A DNA stretch of 47,380 bases, taken from positions 1-47,380 of the forward strand of contig CAIYZC010000714.1 of the NCBI GenBank assembly GCA_903930565.1, written 5' to 3'. A model generated the notes under the pieces. That model saw only the letters and a list, made by a program, of their open reading frames with translations. It was not told where the DNA came from and made no database searches. A program made the translations under genes and the position numbers. The stretch is from an uncultured Pedosphaera sp. (lineage in GTDB: Bacteria > Verrucomicrobiota > Verrucomicrobiia > Limisphaerales > Pedosphaeraceae). Shown one piece after another: positions 17,883 through 27,400 of this stretch (position 1 is its first letter; each line of letters starts with the position of its first letter).

Positions 17883-18888
17883 GGAGCGGGCGCCCACCGA
17901 GGGTTTTCCTTTGCCGGGCGCTTCACGTCGTGGTGGAAGAGGGGCTCGCGGCGGACGATCTTCCGCAGCCCGGACGAAAGTGGATCGTCGCGATTCTGCA
18001 AATGGTGGATCGCATCACGGAATTGCTCACGCAGCCCGGGTGCCTTGACAGCAAGGCTCCCGGAGGGTGGGCGGGGATAACCCGGCCAAGAACCGAGCTT
18101 TGTTGCGCGTGACTTGGCGCAGGCGGGGCGGCAACTGGACGCCAACCACCCTCTGGTTCAAAGGCGCCGTTCCAAACAAAGCCAACTCCGCCGCCGCCGC
18201 GGATCGCAGGATTCTCCGGGAGGCTGCGGTGGGAGAAGTGCTCCCCCACGACGATGCTTTCCGAACCGCCACCATCCGGGCGTCGACCGCGATCGTGAAA
18301 TCCGCTCTCGGATTTTCGTGCCCCTTCCCATACCCGAGGTGGAGCTGAAGGCATCCAGAGGGGCGGCAGCTTGGAGGTCAAAACAATGGTGGAAGCCGGT
18401 CGGAACAGAGTTCGCGAATTGAACGAAAGCCATCGGAACTTGCCAGCAAGTGCCGCCAAATTGTATGGTTGAGAATCGTGAAGTTCGTCCGCCCAAAGCT
18501 GCCTCCGCTCGCCCGCTGGAATTCGGCGATCCGGAACGGCGACCGTGCCCTGCTCCGCCGGGACAGAACGGCCTTGGAAGCGCCGCCGGCGGGCGGGACC
18601 ATTTCCTATATCAGGCACCGAGGCTTTACGGGGTCCGGCCTTGCCGCATCGGAACAACACAAAGCCGGCCGGGCGACGGTGCGGATTCCCAGCCAGGTAG
18701 TTTGCCGGCGCCCGGCGCCCGGGTTTCACGGACTGACGAGGCAGTCGCCGCACGAGGGGCAGCAGGCCCGGCGTGGAGTAGCGGACATGAAACCCTCGGA
18801 TGCCGAGGCTTCCGTTCGCCGCCGCCTATCCACGGGAGAGCATCGCCGCTTTTGATATCCTTCGCAGCACTACCCGCATACCAAATCC
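17883..18888. other. 1 kb region without a convincing gene
   Basis: Frames are open on both strands, the longest on the minus strand at 17923-18753, but the translations are Arg/Pro/Gly-rich, lack hydrophobic cores and match no family I know. A + strand stretch near 17930-18050 reads somewhat more protein-like ('GRKWIVAILQMVDRITELL') and might be a fragment of a decayed gene. No terminal inverted repeats or transposase motifs were found. Confidence 0.45.
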
Positions 18889-19389
18889 ATGAACGACGCA
18901 CCCTCCCCATCAACGCCGTCCACTGACGCCAACGTCAAGGCTCCGCGGGGCAAGTTCAACTTTTGGCGCTGGTTCTGGCTTGGCACCATCCCAGTCTCCC
19001 TCCTCTGGTTATGGTTCGACTTCTACGTCCCCGCCAACCACATCGCCTGGGCGAAGGACTACGCCTCCGCGCAACAGCAGTCCGCCCGGTCCGGCAAGCC
19101 CATCCTCCTTTTCTTCACCGGCTCCTGGTGCGTTCCCTGTCGGATCATGAAACGCACTGTCTGGGCGGATCGGCAGGTCGAGGCGGTCGTTCAGGCGGGG
19201 TTCACCCCCGTGACGATTGACCTGGATGATCCCAAGGCCGCCGAAACGGTGCGTCGTTATCAGGTCGTTGGCACGCCCACCACCGTCATCACCGACCCAC
19301 AAGGGAACGTCTGGCAGTGGAAATGTGGGGGAATGAGCAAAACGGAATTCCTCGATTTGCTCGCCAAGCCGAATCCAGACCGGCGCTAG
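18889..19389 (+). CDS. Membrane-anchored thioredoxin-like protein
   Basis: The product has 166 residues. A Pro/Ser/Thr-rich N-terminus of about 22 residues precedes one membrane segment at about 23-47 ('FWLGTIPVSLLWLWFDFYV'). A thioredoxin fold follows, with the redox pair Cys81 and Cys84 in 'GSWCVPC' and the cis-proline loop 'VVGTPTTVI'. The layout is that of DUF255/Thioredoxin_7-type periplasmic thiol proteins, which reduce or form disulfides on exported proteins. CVPC is less usual than the CGPC of cytoplasmic thioredoxin. The rhodanese-like gene to the right converges on it. The large repeat protein encoded further right has three cysteines per repeat, so exported substrates for a thiol enzyme exist in the window, but no direct link is shown. 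Confidence 0.9.
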   Translation: MNDAPSPSTPSTDANVKAPRGKFNFWRWFWLGTIPVSLLWLWFDFYVPANHIAWAKDYASAQQQSARSGKPILLFFTGSWCVPCRIMKRTVWADRQVEAVVQAGFTPVTIDLDDPKAAETVRRYQVVGTPTTVITDPQGNVWQWKCGGMSKTEFLDLLAKPNPDRR

Positions 19390-19402
19390 GGACGAAAGCC
19401 GG

Positions 19403-19416
19403 GGGGCGTACGCCCC
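19403..19416. terminator. GC hairpin after the thioredoxin-like gene
   Basis: A perfect 14 bp palindrome (ggggcgtacgcccc) lies 14 bp after the stop codon, in the space between two convergent genes. It could form a 5 bp stem with a GTAC loop. There is no T tract, so it is at best a weak or factor-assisted terminator and may be chance in GC-rich DNA. Confidence 0.3.
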
Positions 19417-19597
19417 GGTGCGTCATCGGAGCGGACGGAAAAAGGAGCGCGGCCGGGCACGGAACCACCTGCTCGGTGCCGCCGTGGCTGCTCCGCAACA
19501 GGTGGCAATGAGGGTGCTTGGTGAGAGTGGCCCGGCTTGAAAATTGCCAACCCCACGTGCCCGATACGGACCCGCCGACGCCTTTAGTGGCGCGACC

Positions 19598-20425
19598 TTA
19601 ACGGGGAGGGGCGACCCCGGCGGTGGACGGATTGCGCACCTGCGTGCCCACCCGCTGGGTGCCGGAGCGGCCTTCGCGCGCGAGGGTCAATTCGCCGCCG
19701 AGCAGGATGGCGTAGCGGTGGTTGCCGCCGGCTTTCAGCAGGCGGGCGGCGTCGTGGGCGGTCGAATCGTCGCCATTGTCGATCAGGACGGTCATGGCGG
19801 GGGCGCCGGTGGGCGTGGACAACGGTCGCGCGGGGACGGCGCGGCTGAGGCGGACGGCGGGGAACTCGACGCCGAGGTCGGTCAGCGGGGCCGGGGCGGA
19901 AGCGGCGTCGGCGGTGAGCGATCTCGCCCGGGCCACCGCGACCTGCGGGCGGCGCAAGTCAACGAGGTGCATTTCGGCCGCCTGGGCGCGTTTGAGCTCC
20001 GCGTAGGTGATGTAGTTGAAGGTTTCGGGCTTGACCCCCTTGGTGGCAGAGGTGGCGGCATGGGCGCTCTCCCAGGAGGAGTAGCCGCCCTCGAGGGTTT
20101 CAACGGTGATGCCGGGCTTGGCGGCCAAAGTCGCGGCGGCGGCGGCGACATCTTCCCGGCCCAGGCCACCGCCATACACGATCACCTTGCCGAGCGGCGG
20201 AAGTCGGCGCTCGGCGCAGACGGAGGCGGGCACGTTGATCGCGCCGGGGAGATGACCGCGGGCGTACAGGGCCGGGAGTCGAAGATCAATGAGGGTCAGA
20301 TGGTCGCCTTGGGCGAGCCGCTGTTGGACTTCGGCGACGGAAGCCGCGCCGACACTCCCGAGAGCGGCGCAAGCAAGACCCGCCCAAACCACCAGGCGGG
20401 CAAGAGGAAGATAAGGGGGACGCAT
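19598..20425 (-). CDS. Exported tandem rhodanese-like protein lacking catalytic cysteines
   Basis: The product has 275 residues. The ATG at 20425 is preferred because it lies just after the stop of the upstream gene and opens a signal peptide ('LARLVVWAGLACAALGSVGA'); an in-frame start at 20452 would overlap that gene. Two rhodanese-type domains are seen: the first around 'LIDLRLPALYARGHLPGAIN', the second around 'HLVDLRRPQVAVARA'. The active-site loop of rhodaneses carries a cysteine (CxxGxR). Here the equivalent loops read 'VYGGGLGRED' and 'IDNGDDSTAHDA', with no cysteine. Sulfur transfer is therefore unlikely, and the protein may be a binding or regulatory version. It is the last gene of the minus-strand operon headed by surface-protein genes. 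Confidence 0.87.
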   Translation of the reverse strand: MRPPYLPLARLVVWAGLACAALGSVGAASVAEVQQRLAQGDHLTLIDLRLPALYARGHLPGAINVPASVCAERRLPPLGKVIVYGGGLGREDVAAAAATLAAKPGITVETLEGGYSSWESAHAATSATKGVKPETFNYITYAELKRAQAAEMHLVDLRRPQVAVARARSLTADAASAPAPLTDLGVEFPAVRLSRAVPARPLSTPTGAPAMTVLIDNGDDSTAHDAARLLKAGGNHRYAILLGGELTLAREGRSGTQRVGTQVRNPSTAGVAPPR

Positions 20426-20429
20426 AAGA

Positions 20430-23400
20430 TTAGGGCAGCATTTGCGGCACAAATTGGTTGACCGGATTGGCGACGTTGAGCATTAGCACCGCGACCCCGG
20501 GGATGGGGAAATCATCGCCGAGGAGCGAGCCGGCCTGAACTTCCGCCACGCGCCAACGGGCGGATTGGGCGTCCAACATGCGCACGGACTGGGCGTTGTT
20601 CAGCCCGATCTGGCGCAGGAGTTGGTAGGCGCTGTAGCCGTCGGGGAAGGCGGTGTAGCCGAAGACGTTGGCGCCGGCGGCGAGGTCGAGCGGCGCGCTG
20701 TTGTTGGGGCCGAGGTCGAGCACCTGCTGGGAGTTGAACTTGACCCAGAGAAAGGAACCGGCGACGAGGCTGAAGTTCGGGCCGACCGGCACGCCGTTGG
20801 CAAGCGAGGCGGTTTGGGACACGACGCTCGGGAGCAGCGAGGTGTAAGCCGTCACGGACTGAACGCCGCTGGGACCCCAGAGCGCCAGGAGGCCATAGGC
20901 ATTCCCGGCGTAGGCGACCATGCCGGGCGTGACCGCGATGGCGTTCTGATTTTGGAAGACCGCCTGGAGGGCGGGGAGGGTGACGGAGACCACCGAGGCC
21001 TGGTTGGAGATGGTTTCCAGCCAAACCGCGCGGCCGTCGGCCAAGGCCGGCCAGGCCTTGAGTGTGGGCGTGCGCGTGACGGGCACGGAGACCAAGCTGG
21101 GCAGGCTGATCAACCGGCCATTGCCGGTGCCGGCGCCGAGTGAGTCCTCCATGGTGAGAATCCACGGGCCTTCCAAGCGGGGCGTGATTTCGTTTTCCGG
21201 GCTGCTGGTGATGCGGACCTCGCGGTTGCGCAACAGATCAAAGCCGTACAGGTCGGTCTGGCCGTTGCGATTGTCCTGCCAGACAATCCAGTTGCCATAA
21301 ATGGTCGGATTGTACTGGCCGAAGGTGTTGGTCGTGAGGCGTTGCGGGACGCCGGTCTCCAGACCGGAGAGATAAATCTCGCCCGGCCCGACATCGCGCC
21401 AATCCTGCCAGACCACCCGGCCCGCCTGGACATCGGGGCTGACTTGATCCGCCGCCGAGGGCGAGACCGGGAAGTTCTGCCCGGTGACAAGGTTGGTCGC
21501 ATAGAGTTGCCAAGGGGCGGTGGTGCTGCCAAACGGCCGGGCCTGCCAAACCACCCACGGCCAGTCCACGGCCGGGTTGATCTCGTCCGTTCCCGGCGTG
21601 GACGTGATCGGGACCGGACCGGCGGCGCCGGCCAAATCGCTGAGATAGACATCCCAACCGCCATTGGGCTGGCGGGCCTGCCAGACGACGTAGCGCCCGT
21701 CGGTCTTGGGATTCTGCTGGTTGAACGCGTTACTGCTCACCTGGGAGATTGCGGCATTACCCGGCGACAAATCCCGCGCGTAGACCGCCCAAGCGCCGCT
21801 GCTCTGGTCCTGCCAGACCGCCAGGCGGCCGCGGGCGAAAGGATTCTGGGGTCCGCGCGCCGGACCGGCCAGGACGAGGTTCGTGCCGGAAAGCGCGCTC
21901 ACCTGGGCGATGCCGGCGGTGAAATTGGTGTCGCCAATCGGGTCGCTCAAGGTCACCCGCACGGTGTACCAGCCGGGGCCTTGAATCACGCCGGCATCAC
22001 TGCGCCCGTCCCAGTTGAAGGTCACCGGGCCGGAGCCCACGTTGGTCAAGGTGACGCGGCGCACGGGGGCCAGGGCGCTTTGGTCATAGCCGTAGAGGGG
22101 GTTGACGGTCCAAGCCAGGGTGGTGGGGTTGTTGGTGGCCTGGTTGAGCCCGGCGCCCTGCCCGAGAACGCTGACCACATGCGGCGCGGTGGTCAGGTTG
22201 GTCAGGCCGAGCGGGTTGGCCACGGCGGTGGGGGGGCGGTAATAGCCGTTGTCAATGGTCCACGAGTAATTGGTGACGCCGGCCCCGGCGACGGTCAATT
22301 GGGCCTGGGCGCTCCGCGCGGGGGTGGCGGGCGCGCCGGTGATCAGGGTGGGCGGCGCGGAGGGCGAGATGATCCACGCGGCCACGACCGCATTGGAGGG
22401 ATCCAGATAACCGCCATACTGCGAGCGGCCCAGCACGGCGACCGTGTTGGTGCCGGCAGGCAGCCCGGACAGGGCGAGCGCAGTGGCCACCGGCTGCTCG
22501 GCCGTCCAAGCGCCGCCATTGAGCTGGTAGCGGTAGAAGTCCACGTTCTGCCCCCCAATCGTCAGGGTGGCGTTCGTGGCGGCGGTGGGCGAAGCGGGGA
22601 TGCCGGCGACCGTCGCCCAACCCACCACGCCCTGGAAGATGTCCACCTGCGCGTTGAGCGGGATGGGATTGGTGACGGCTTGGAAGGCGACGGGCAGGAC
22701 GGACGGGCGGACGGAGAGCGCGGCGCCCGGCACATAGATCGGTTGCGTGGGGAGGGTGAAATTGGCGAAGCCGACCGCGTTGCCCCCCGGCAGGGCCACA
22801 TACGCGGTGTGATTGGTCTCGCGGAACCCGCTGGAGTTGGTGGCGTAATAGACGATTTGATGCACCCCGGGCGCGGTGATGCTGAACGGATAGGCCGGCA
22901 GGAACGGACTGTTGTCCAAGCTGTAGAAGATGGCCACCGGGGTGACATCCTGGGAAAGGAAGTAGAGCTGGGTGGCCGGGGTGACGTAGGAGACCCCGTT
23001 GTAGTTGGTGGCCGCACCCGCGAACAAGAGGGTGGTCTGGGGCGGCCCGGGGCTCACGGGCGGCGTGCCGTAGTTGACGGTATAGGTGTAGGCGCCAACG
23101 TCCACGAGGTCGCACAAGTGCAGATAAAAGTGTTCGAAATTATTGGTCGGTTCGTAGTGGATGCTGGTCCAGAAATTATTGGGGTTGAGCACCTTGCTGT
23201 CGGAACGGACCACACTGGCGATGGGCAGCTTGGCCTGCTGCGGATCATCCACGCGGAGGTACGTCCAACCCGCGTTGGAACTCGTGAGGGAGATTTGGAT
23301 GGAACCGCCCGAGCCGCTGACGTTGGCGTTCGTGACCGTGGTGACCGGGTACGCTCCACCCTGGCTTTCGTAGAGCGAATCCGGGATGAGGTTGCCGATG

Positions 23401-24491
23401 GGATCCAGCGCACCGCTGGTGTCCGCGAGGAAGTCGCGGACGTTGTCCCGGCCCGGTCGGTCGTCCAGCACCTCGTGCAGGAAGAGGTAAGCGTTGACCG
23501 ACTTGATGAGGGAGGTCTCCGCACCGCCCAAGGCGGTCGAGTGCGTGTAATTGGCGGCGACCGAGATGAAGCTGCCCGAGAGCGAGACGATCATGTCCCA
23601 AGCCCCCTTGGTGGCCTGACCGGGTGCCAAATCGCCCAGGTTGACGGTCAGATTGGCATTGGCCAGCGGCGAATCGTTCACCCGGGAGCCCAGGAGTTGG
23701 GCGAGGATGAGGAGGCTTTGCTTGTTCTCCACGATCTTGGGTTGCTGCGACGCAATGATCACATTTTTCGCCACCCCGTAGCCGACGTTTTGGACCAGCA
23801 CGCCGAAGGTGAACGGAATGGGGCTTTGCACGATGCCCGGGGTGAAGGGATTCGCGGCGGTGACATCCCGCGGCTGGAAATAGGTGAGCTGGAGCTGGGC
23901 GTCGGGGGCGACGGTGATCGGCGCGGGGATGACCGACAAGACGGAGGCGGGGAGCTGAATCCCGCGCAGCGAGCCGGCCAAGGCGGCGCCGATATTGAAG
24001 CGCACACCGTTGGGCGTGGTGCCGCCGGCGGTGGTGGTCGGAATGATGAACCAAGTGATGGTGGCCGTCTGGCCGACCCCGATGCTGCCGGTGCCATCCA
24101 CGGCGTTGATGCCATCAAAGGTGGGCGGCTGAACGAAGAAGAGGCTCGAGGCGTCGTTCACCGTGCCATTGGTCGAGAGCACCGGGTTTTCGAAGGTCAG
24201 GTTGGCGGCAAAACCGGTGATCGGGTCGGTCGGGTCATTGTCCGTGATGGTGAGGGTCGCCCGGAACCCGGTGCGCTCCAGCGTCAACTGTTGCGAGATC
24301 ACCATCTTGATCTGCGCGCAGAGGCCTTGCTGTTGTTGCTGGGCGAGCCCCGTCCGCGCCCCGCCGAGCAGGCCCCAAGCCAGCAGGACCAAGGCGCCCC
24401 AGCGCCGGGCGCCGCCCGGTTTCGCGGGCCGCATGATTTGGCGGTGATGCTTCATATCTTGGATAGTTTTGGGCGAAAACAGCGGGTTCAT
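20430..24491 (-). CDS. Large exported protein with TolB-like beta-propeller
   Basis: The product is up to 1353 residues. The start at 24491 overlaps the preceding stop as ATGA, which suggests translational coupling. Later in-frame ATGs at 24455 and 24434 would place the signal peptide ('GALVLLAWGLLGGARTGLAQ') closer to the N-terminus and remain possible. A Gln run (QQQQQ) follows the signal. The first two thirds consist of Ig-like and repeat-anchor-type beta domains rich in Asn and Thr. About 885-1170 holds a TolB/PD40-like propeller with blades marked by 'GRYVVWQ', 'WPWVVWQ', 'GRVVWQD' and 'GNWIVWQD'. The propeller is probably a protein-binding surface, outside the cytoplasm. With the neighbouring giant repeat protein it may form a cell-surface assembly. 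No enzyme motif was seen. Confidence 0.9.
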   Translation of the reverse strand: MNPLFSPKTIQDMKHHRQIMRPAKPGGARRWGALVLLAWGLLGGARTGLAQQQQQGLCAQIKMVISQQLTLERTGFRATLTITDNDPTDPITGFAANLTFENPVLSTNGTVNDASSLFFVQPPTFDGINAVDGTGSIGVGQTATITWFIIPTTTAGGTTPNGVRFNIGAALAGSLRGIQLPASVLSVIPAPITVAPDAQLQLTYFQPRDVTAANPFTPGIVQSPIPFTFGVLVQNVGYGVAKNVIIASQQPKIVENKQSLLILAQLLGSRVNDSPLANANLTVNLGDLAPGQATKGAWDMIVSLSGSFISVAANYTHSTALGGAETSLIKSVNAYLFLHEVLDDRPGRDNVRDFLADTSGALDPIGNLIPDSLYESQGGAYPVTTVTNANVSGSGGSIQISLTSSNAGWTYLRVDDPQQAKLPIASVVRSDSKVLNPNNFWTSIHYEPTNNFEHFYLHLCDLVDVGAYTYTVNYGTPPVSPGPPQTTLLFAGAATNYNGVSYVTPATQLYFLSQDVTPVAIFYSLDNSPFLPAYPFSITAPGVHQIVYYATNSSGFRETNHTAYVALPGGNAVGFANFTLPTQPIYVPGAALSVRPSVLPVAFQAVTNPIPLNAQVDIFQGVVGWATVAGIPASPTAATNATLTIGGQNVDFYRYQLNGGAWTAEQPVATALALSGLPAGTNTVAVLGRSQYGGYLDPSNAVVAAWIISPSAPPTLITGAPATPARSAQAQLTVAGAGVTNYSWTIDNGYYRPPTAVANPLGLTNLTTAPHVVSVLGQGAGLNQATNNPTTLAWTVNPLYGYDQSALAPVRRVTLTNVGSGPVTFNWDGRSDAGVIQGPGWYTVRVTLSDPIGDTNFTAGIAQVSALSGTNLVLAGPARGPQNPFARGRLAVWQDQSSGAWAVYARDLSPGNAAISQVSSNAFNQQNPKTDGRYVVWQARQPNGGWDVYLSDLAGAAGPVPITSTPGTDEINPAVDWPWVVWQARPFGSTTAPWQLYATNLVTGQNFPVSPSAADQVSPDVQAGRVVWQDWRDVGPGEIYLSGLETGVPQRLTTNTFGQYNPTIYGNWIVWQDNRNGQTDLYGFDLLRNREVRITSSPENEITPRLEGPWILTMEDSLGAGTGNGRLISLPSLVSVPVTRTPTLKAWPALADGRAVWLETISNQASVVSVTLPALQAVFQNQNAIAVTPGMVAYAGNAYGLLALWGPSGVQSVTAYTSLLPSVVSQTASLANGVPVGPNFSLVAGSFLWVKFNSQQVLDLGPNNSAPLDLAAGANVFGYTAFPDGYSAYQLLRQIGLNNAQSVRMLDAQSARWRVAEVQAGSLLGDDFPIPGVAVLMLNVANPVNQFVPQMLP

Positions 24492-27400
24492 TTGGCCACC
24501 TCCGTCAGGTGGTTGACCGAAACGGCGGGGATGGGTGAGGAGGGAACCAGGAGGGTGCCGCAGGCGTCGCGGACCAGCACGCCGTCCGCGTAGAAGACGT
24601 TATCGCCGAGCAGGCTAAGGGAATAGACCTGCTCCGACAGCCCCACGGGCGAGTTGGAGGTCACGGTGATGCGCTCGCCCCGCTCGTTGACGAGCCAATC
24701 GCCCACGGCCACGTTGCCGGCGGCCACCCAGCCCCGGCCGTCCACCCAGAGGGCGTGGTCGGGGGTGGTGACGAGCGGTGGCAGGCCCGCCCCGTTCAAG
24801 GGGCGGAGTTCCAATTGACGCCCATTGGGGATGCTGACCACATGAACCGCTTTGACCAACGCCAAGTCACTGAGATGGACACCCGTGCGGACCACGTCGT
24901 TGGTGTGGAGGGCCGAAATCGGCATCCGCGAGCCATCGGCCATCAGCACCAGGGTGTTGCCGGCGAAGCAACCTTTGCCAGCGCCGTATTCCGGTATCGA
25001 GCCGGGGGCATTGGCGCCGCCGCCGGGGCCGTTCCCGCCGTCCCCCCCGAGGGGGATCAAATAACCGATGGCACAGCCGATGGCGGAGGCGAGGAATTCA
25101 ATGGCCGCCTGGCCGGCGATCTCGCCCCCGATCGCACCGACCGCGCCGGCGGCCAGCGCCACCCCGACCGTGGCGCCAAGGAGCGCGACGGCTTGTTGCA
25201 ACTGGGCATCGGTGTAGCATTCGGAGGCGCCTTTGAGCAGCGCGGCGATTCCCAGCAAAGCATCCGCGGACAGGAACGAGCTGCCACTGAAGCAACCCGC
25301 CACATCATCCCCCGTGCCCTGCCGGCTGGCCAACCCGCCGCCCGGCGAAGCGCCCGGTCCGGCGGGATTGTACGTGAGCGTGAAGGGGATCGCGACGGTC
25401 TGCAGGGGGAGCAGGACGGGGATATAAGTGATGAGCGGGGTCAATTGGAGGCCGTTGACCTGCTGGCCCGATATAACCACGTCGGTCATCTTAATCAACC
25501 CGTAGTTCTGGGCGTTCACGGTGAAATCCGCCGCGAAGCCGGGGCTGACGTTATGGAAATTGACCGCGGGGGGATCGAGCACCAGCACGGGGGCCTGGAC
25601 ATGCGTCTGAAAGGTCTGTTCCACCTGGATGGTATACTGGTCAGTGAAGGGGACCGGGACGACGTTGAAGGTGACCGTGACCAGGCTGCGGGAAAGGCGC
25701 GTGTGCTGGTAGGCGGTCTGGCCGCCCGCGACGTTGACCGTGCCGCCGCTGCCCGAACAACCGGAGGCACTGACCTGCCAATTCCAAGCGCCCTCCTGCA
25801 GGTTGGTCACCGTGACCATCCCGTTGGTGTCGGTGTAGACGGTGGCCGGCTGGTTGAAGAGGACGTTGTTGTGGAGCACCACGGCGGCGTTCGGCACCGG
25901 CTGGCCCAGGATGTCATCCACGAAGAACTGCACGCCGCCGTAAAGGTCGGACGTGACCAGCGCATACAGGTTGACCGGGAAGACCGCGGCGAAATTCGTG
26001 CCTTGGATGGTCAGGGAATCCTGATCGAAGGCGAGCGCGGTGTTGGCGGGCGGCGAGAAGACCACGGTGAAGGTGTTCGAAGCCCCCACCGCCAGATCGG
26101 GCAGATGGATCAGCCCGTCAGCGGAAACCGGCAGGTTCACTTGCATCCAAGTGAGGTTCGTGGGCGGCGTGAGCGTGACGCCTTGGAGGGCCCGCAGGCC
26201 GGTGTTTTGCACGGTGACCTGGCCGCTGAGTTGTCCGCCCCGGTTCACACTGACCTCCAAGTAACCGTTCACCGGGCTCACCACGGTCAGCGCCGGCACG
26301 GCCGGAAGCAACGTGGTGATACCAGTGAAAGTGGCGGTGGCGCCCCCCGCGGCGGTGAAGGTGAACACCACCATCACGGTGTTGGGCGCGTTGATGGCGG
26401 CTGAGAGCTGCAGACCGACGGTCTGCCGCCCGTTGGGCGCCACCACCAAGCCCGCGCCGGCGGTGTTGGTGCCGGTGACGGTGGCCACCGGAACCTGGTT
26501 CGTGCCGGACATTTGATAGGCGCTGAACGAATAAGTGAAGCCGGTCAAAGGCACGTCGCCCGGGTTGATGAGCTGCACGGAAAAATTCAAGCTGTCGTTC
26601 TTGGACATCGTGATGTCGCCCGACGCCGGGTTGCAGTAGAGCCGGTAGATGATGATCTGCGCCTGATTGAGCTGATCCACCACCGAGGGGTTCGCCGCCC
26701 AGATCGTCACCGTCCCACCCAGCCCCGCTGTGGGGTGGTAGGTGTACTGGTAATTGCCATTGGCGTCCGTGGTCACCGGGAGATACCATTTGAAGCCGCG
26801 CGCGAAGAAGCCGAGGTTGAGGGCGGCATTCGGGACCGGCAGCCCGGTGGCGGTGCTCACGGCCTGGCCACTGATCTGCACGGGTTGATCGTTGGCATAC
26901 GTTGCCTGGTCCGTTTGGGCGGTGCCCGTGTAGGCCGGCTGAGCGAGGCTGCCCACGGTCATCGCGCCGCTGATCGGGCCGCCGGCCACTTGGTTGGGGG
27001 TGTTGTACTGGCTGTAGATCGTACCGGCGACCGCTTGGAAGACCACATTGCTGGAGCCGGCCAGGGCGGCGGGCACCAGCACATTGGGCACGTTGAAACT
27101 CAGGCTGCCCCCGGCGGCGATCTTCACATACGCGATCCCGTTGGGCAGAAACGTCGTGCCGGGCGGCGTGCCCTGGAACGGCGTGCGGCTGACTTCCTGG
27201 CCCAGGTTGTTCTGCACGGAAATGTAGAAGTCCCCCGGTTGCGCTCCGGACCCGCGCTCGACAATGAATTCCACGTCCACATAAGAACGGTTGAACACCT
27301 GCACTTGGAACGTGCTCAACCCGCCCGCCAGCGGCGACTGGTTGGCCGACACGGTGATCTCCGGAACCGCCAGCAGGGCCGGGGCGAAGGTGAAGTCCTG

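Noticed and set aside
17923..18753. Possible minus-strand gene of 276 codons
   Set aside because: Arg/Pro/Ser-rich, without hydrophobic core or motif, and no convincing start.
21342..24593. Long open + strand frame (1083 codons) opposite the propeller gene
   Set aside because: Antisense shadow; composition is Arg/Gly-rich and it crosses the boundary of two real genes.
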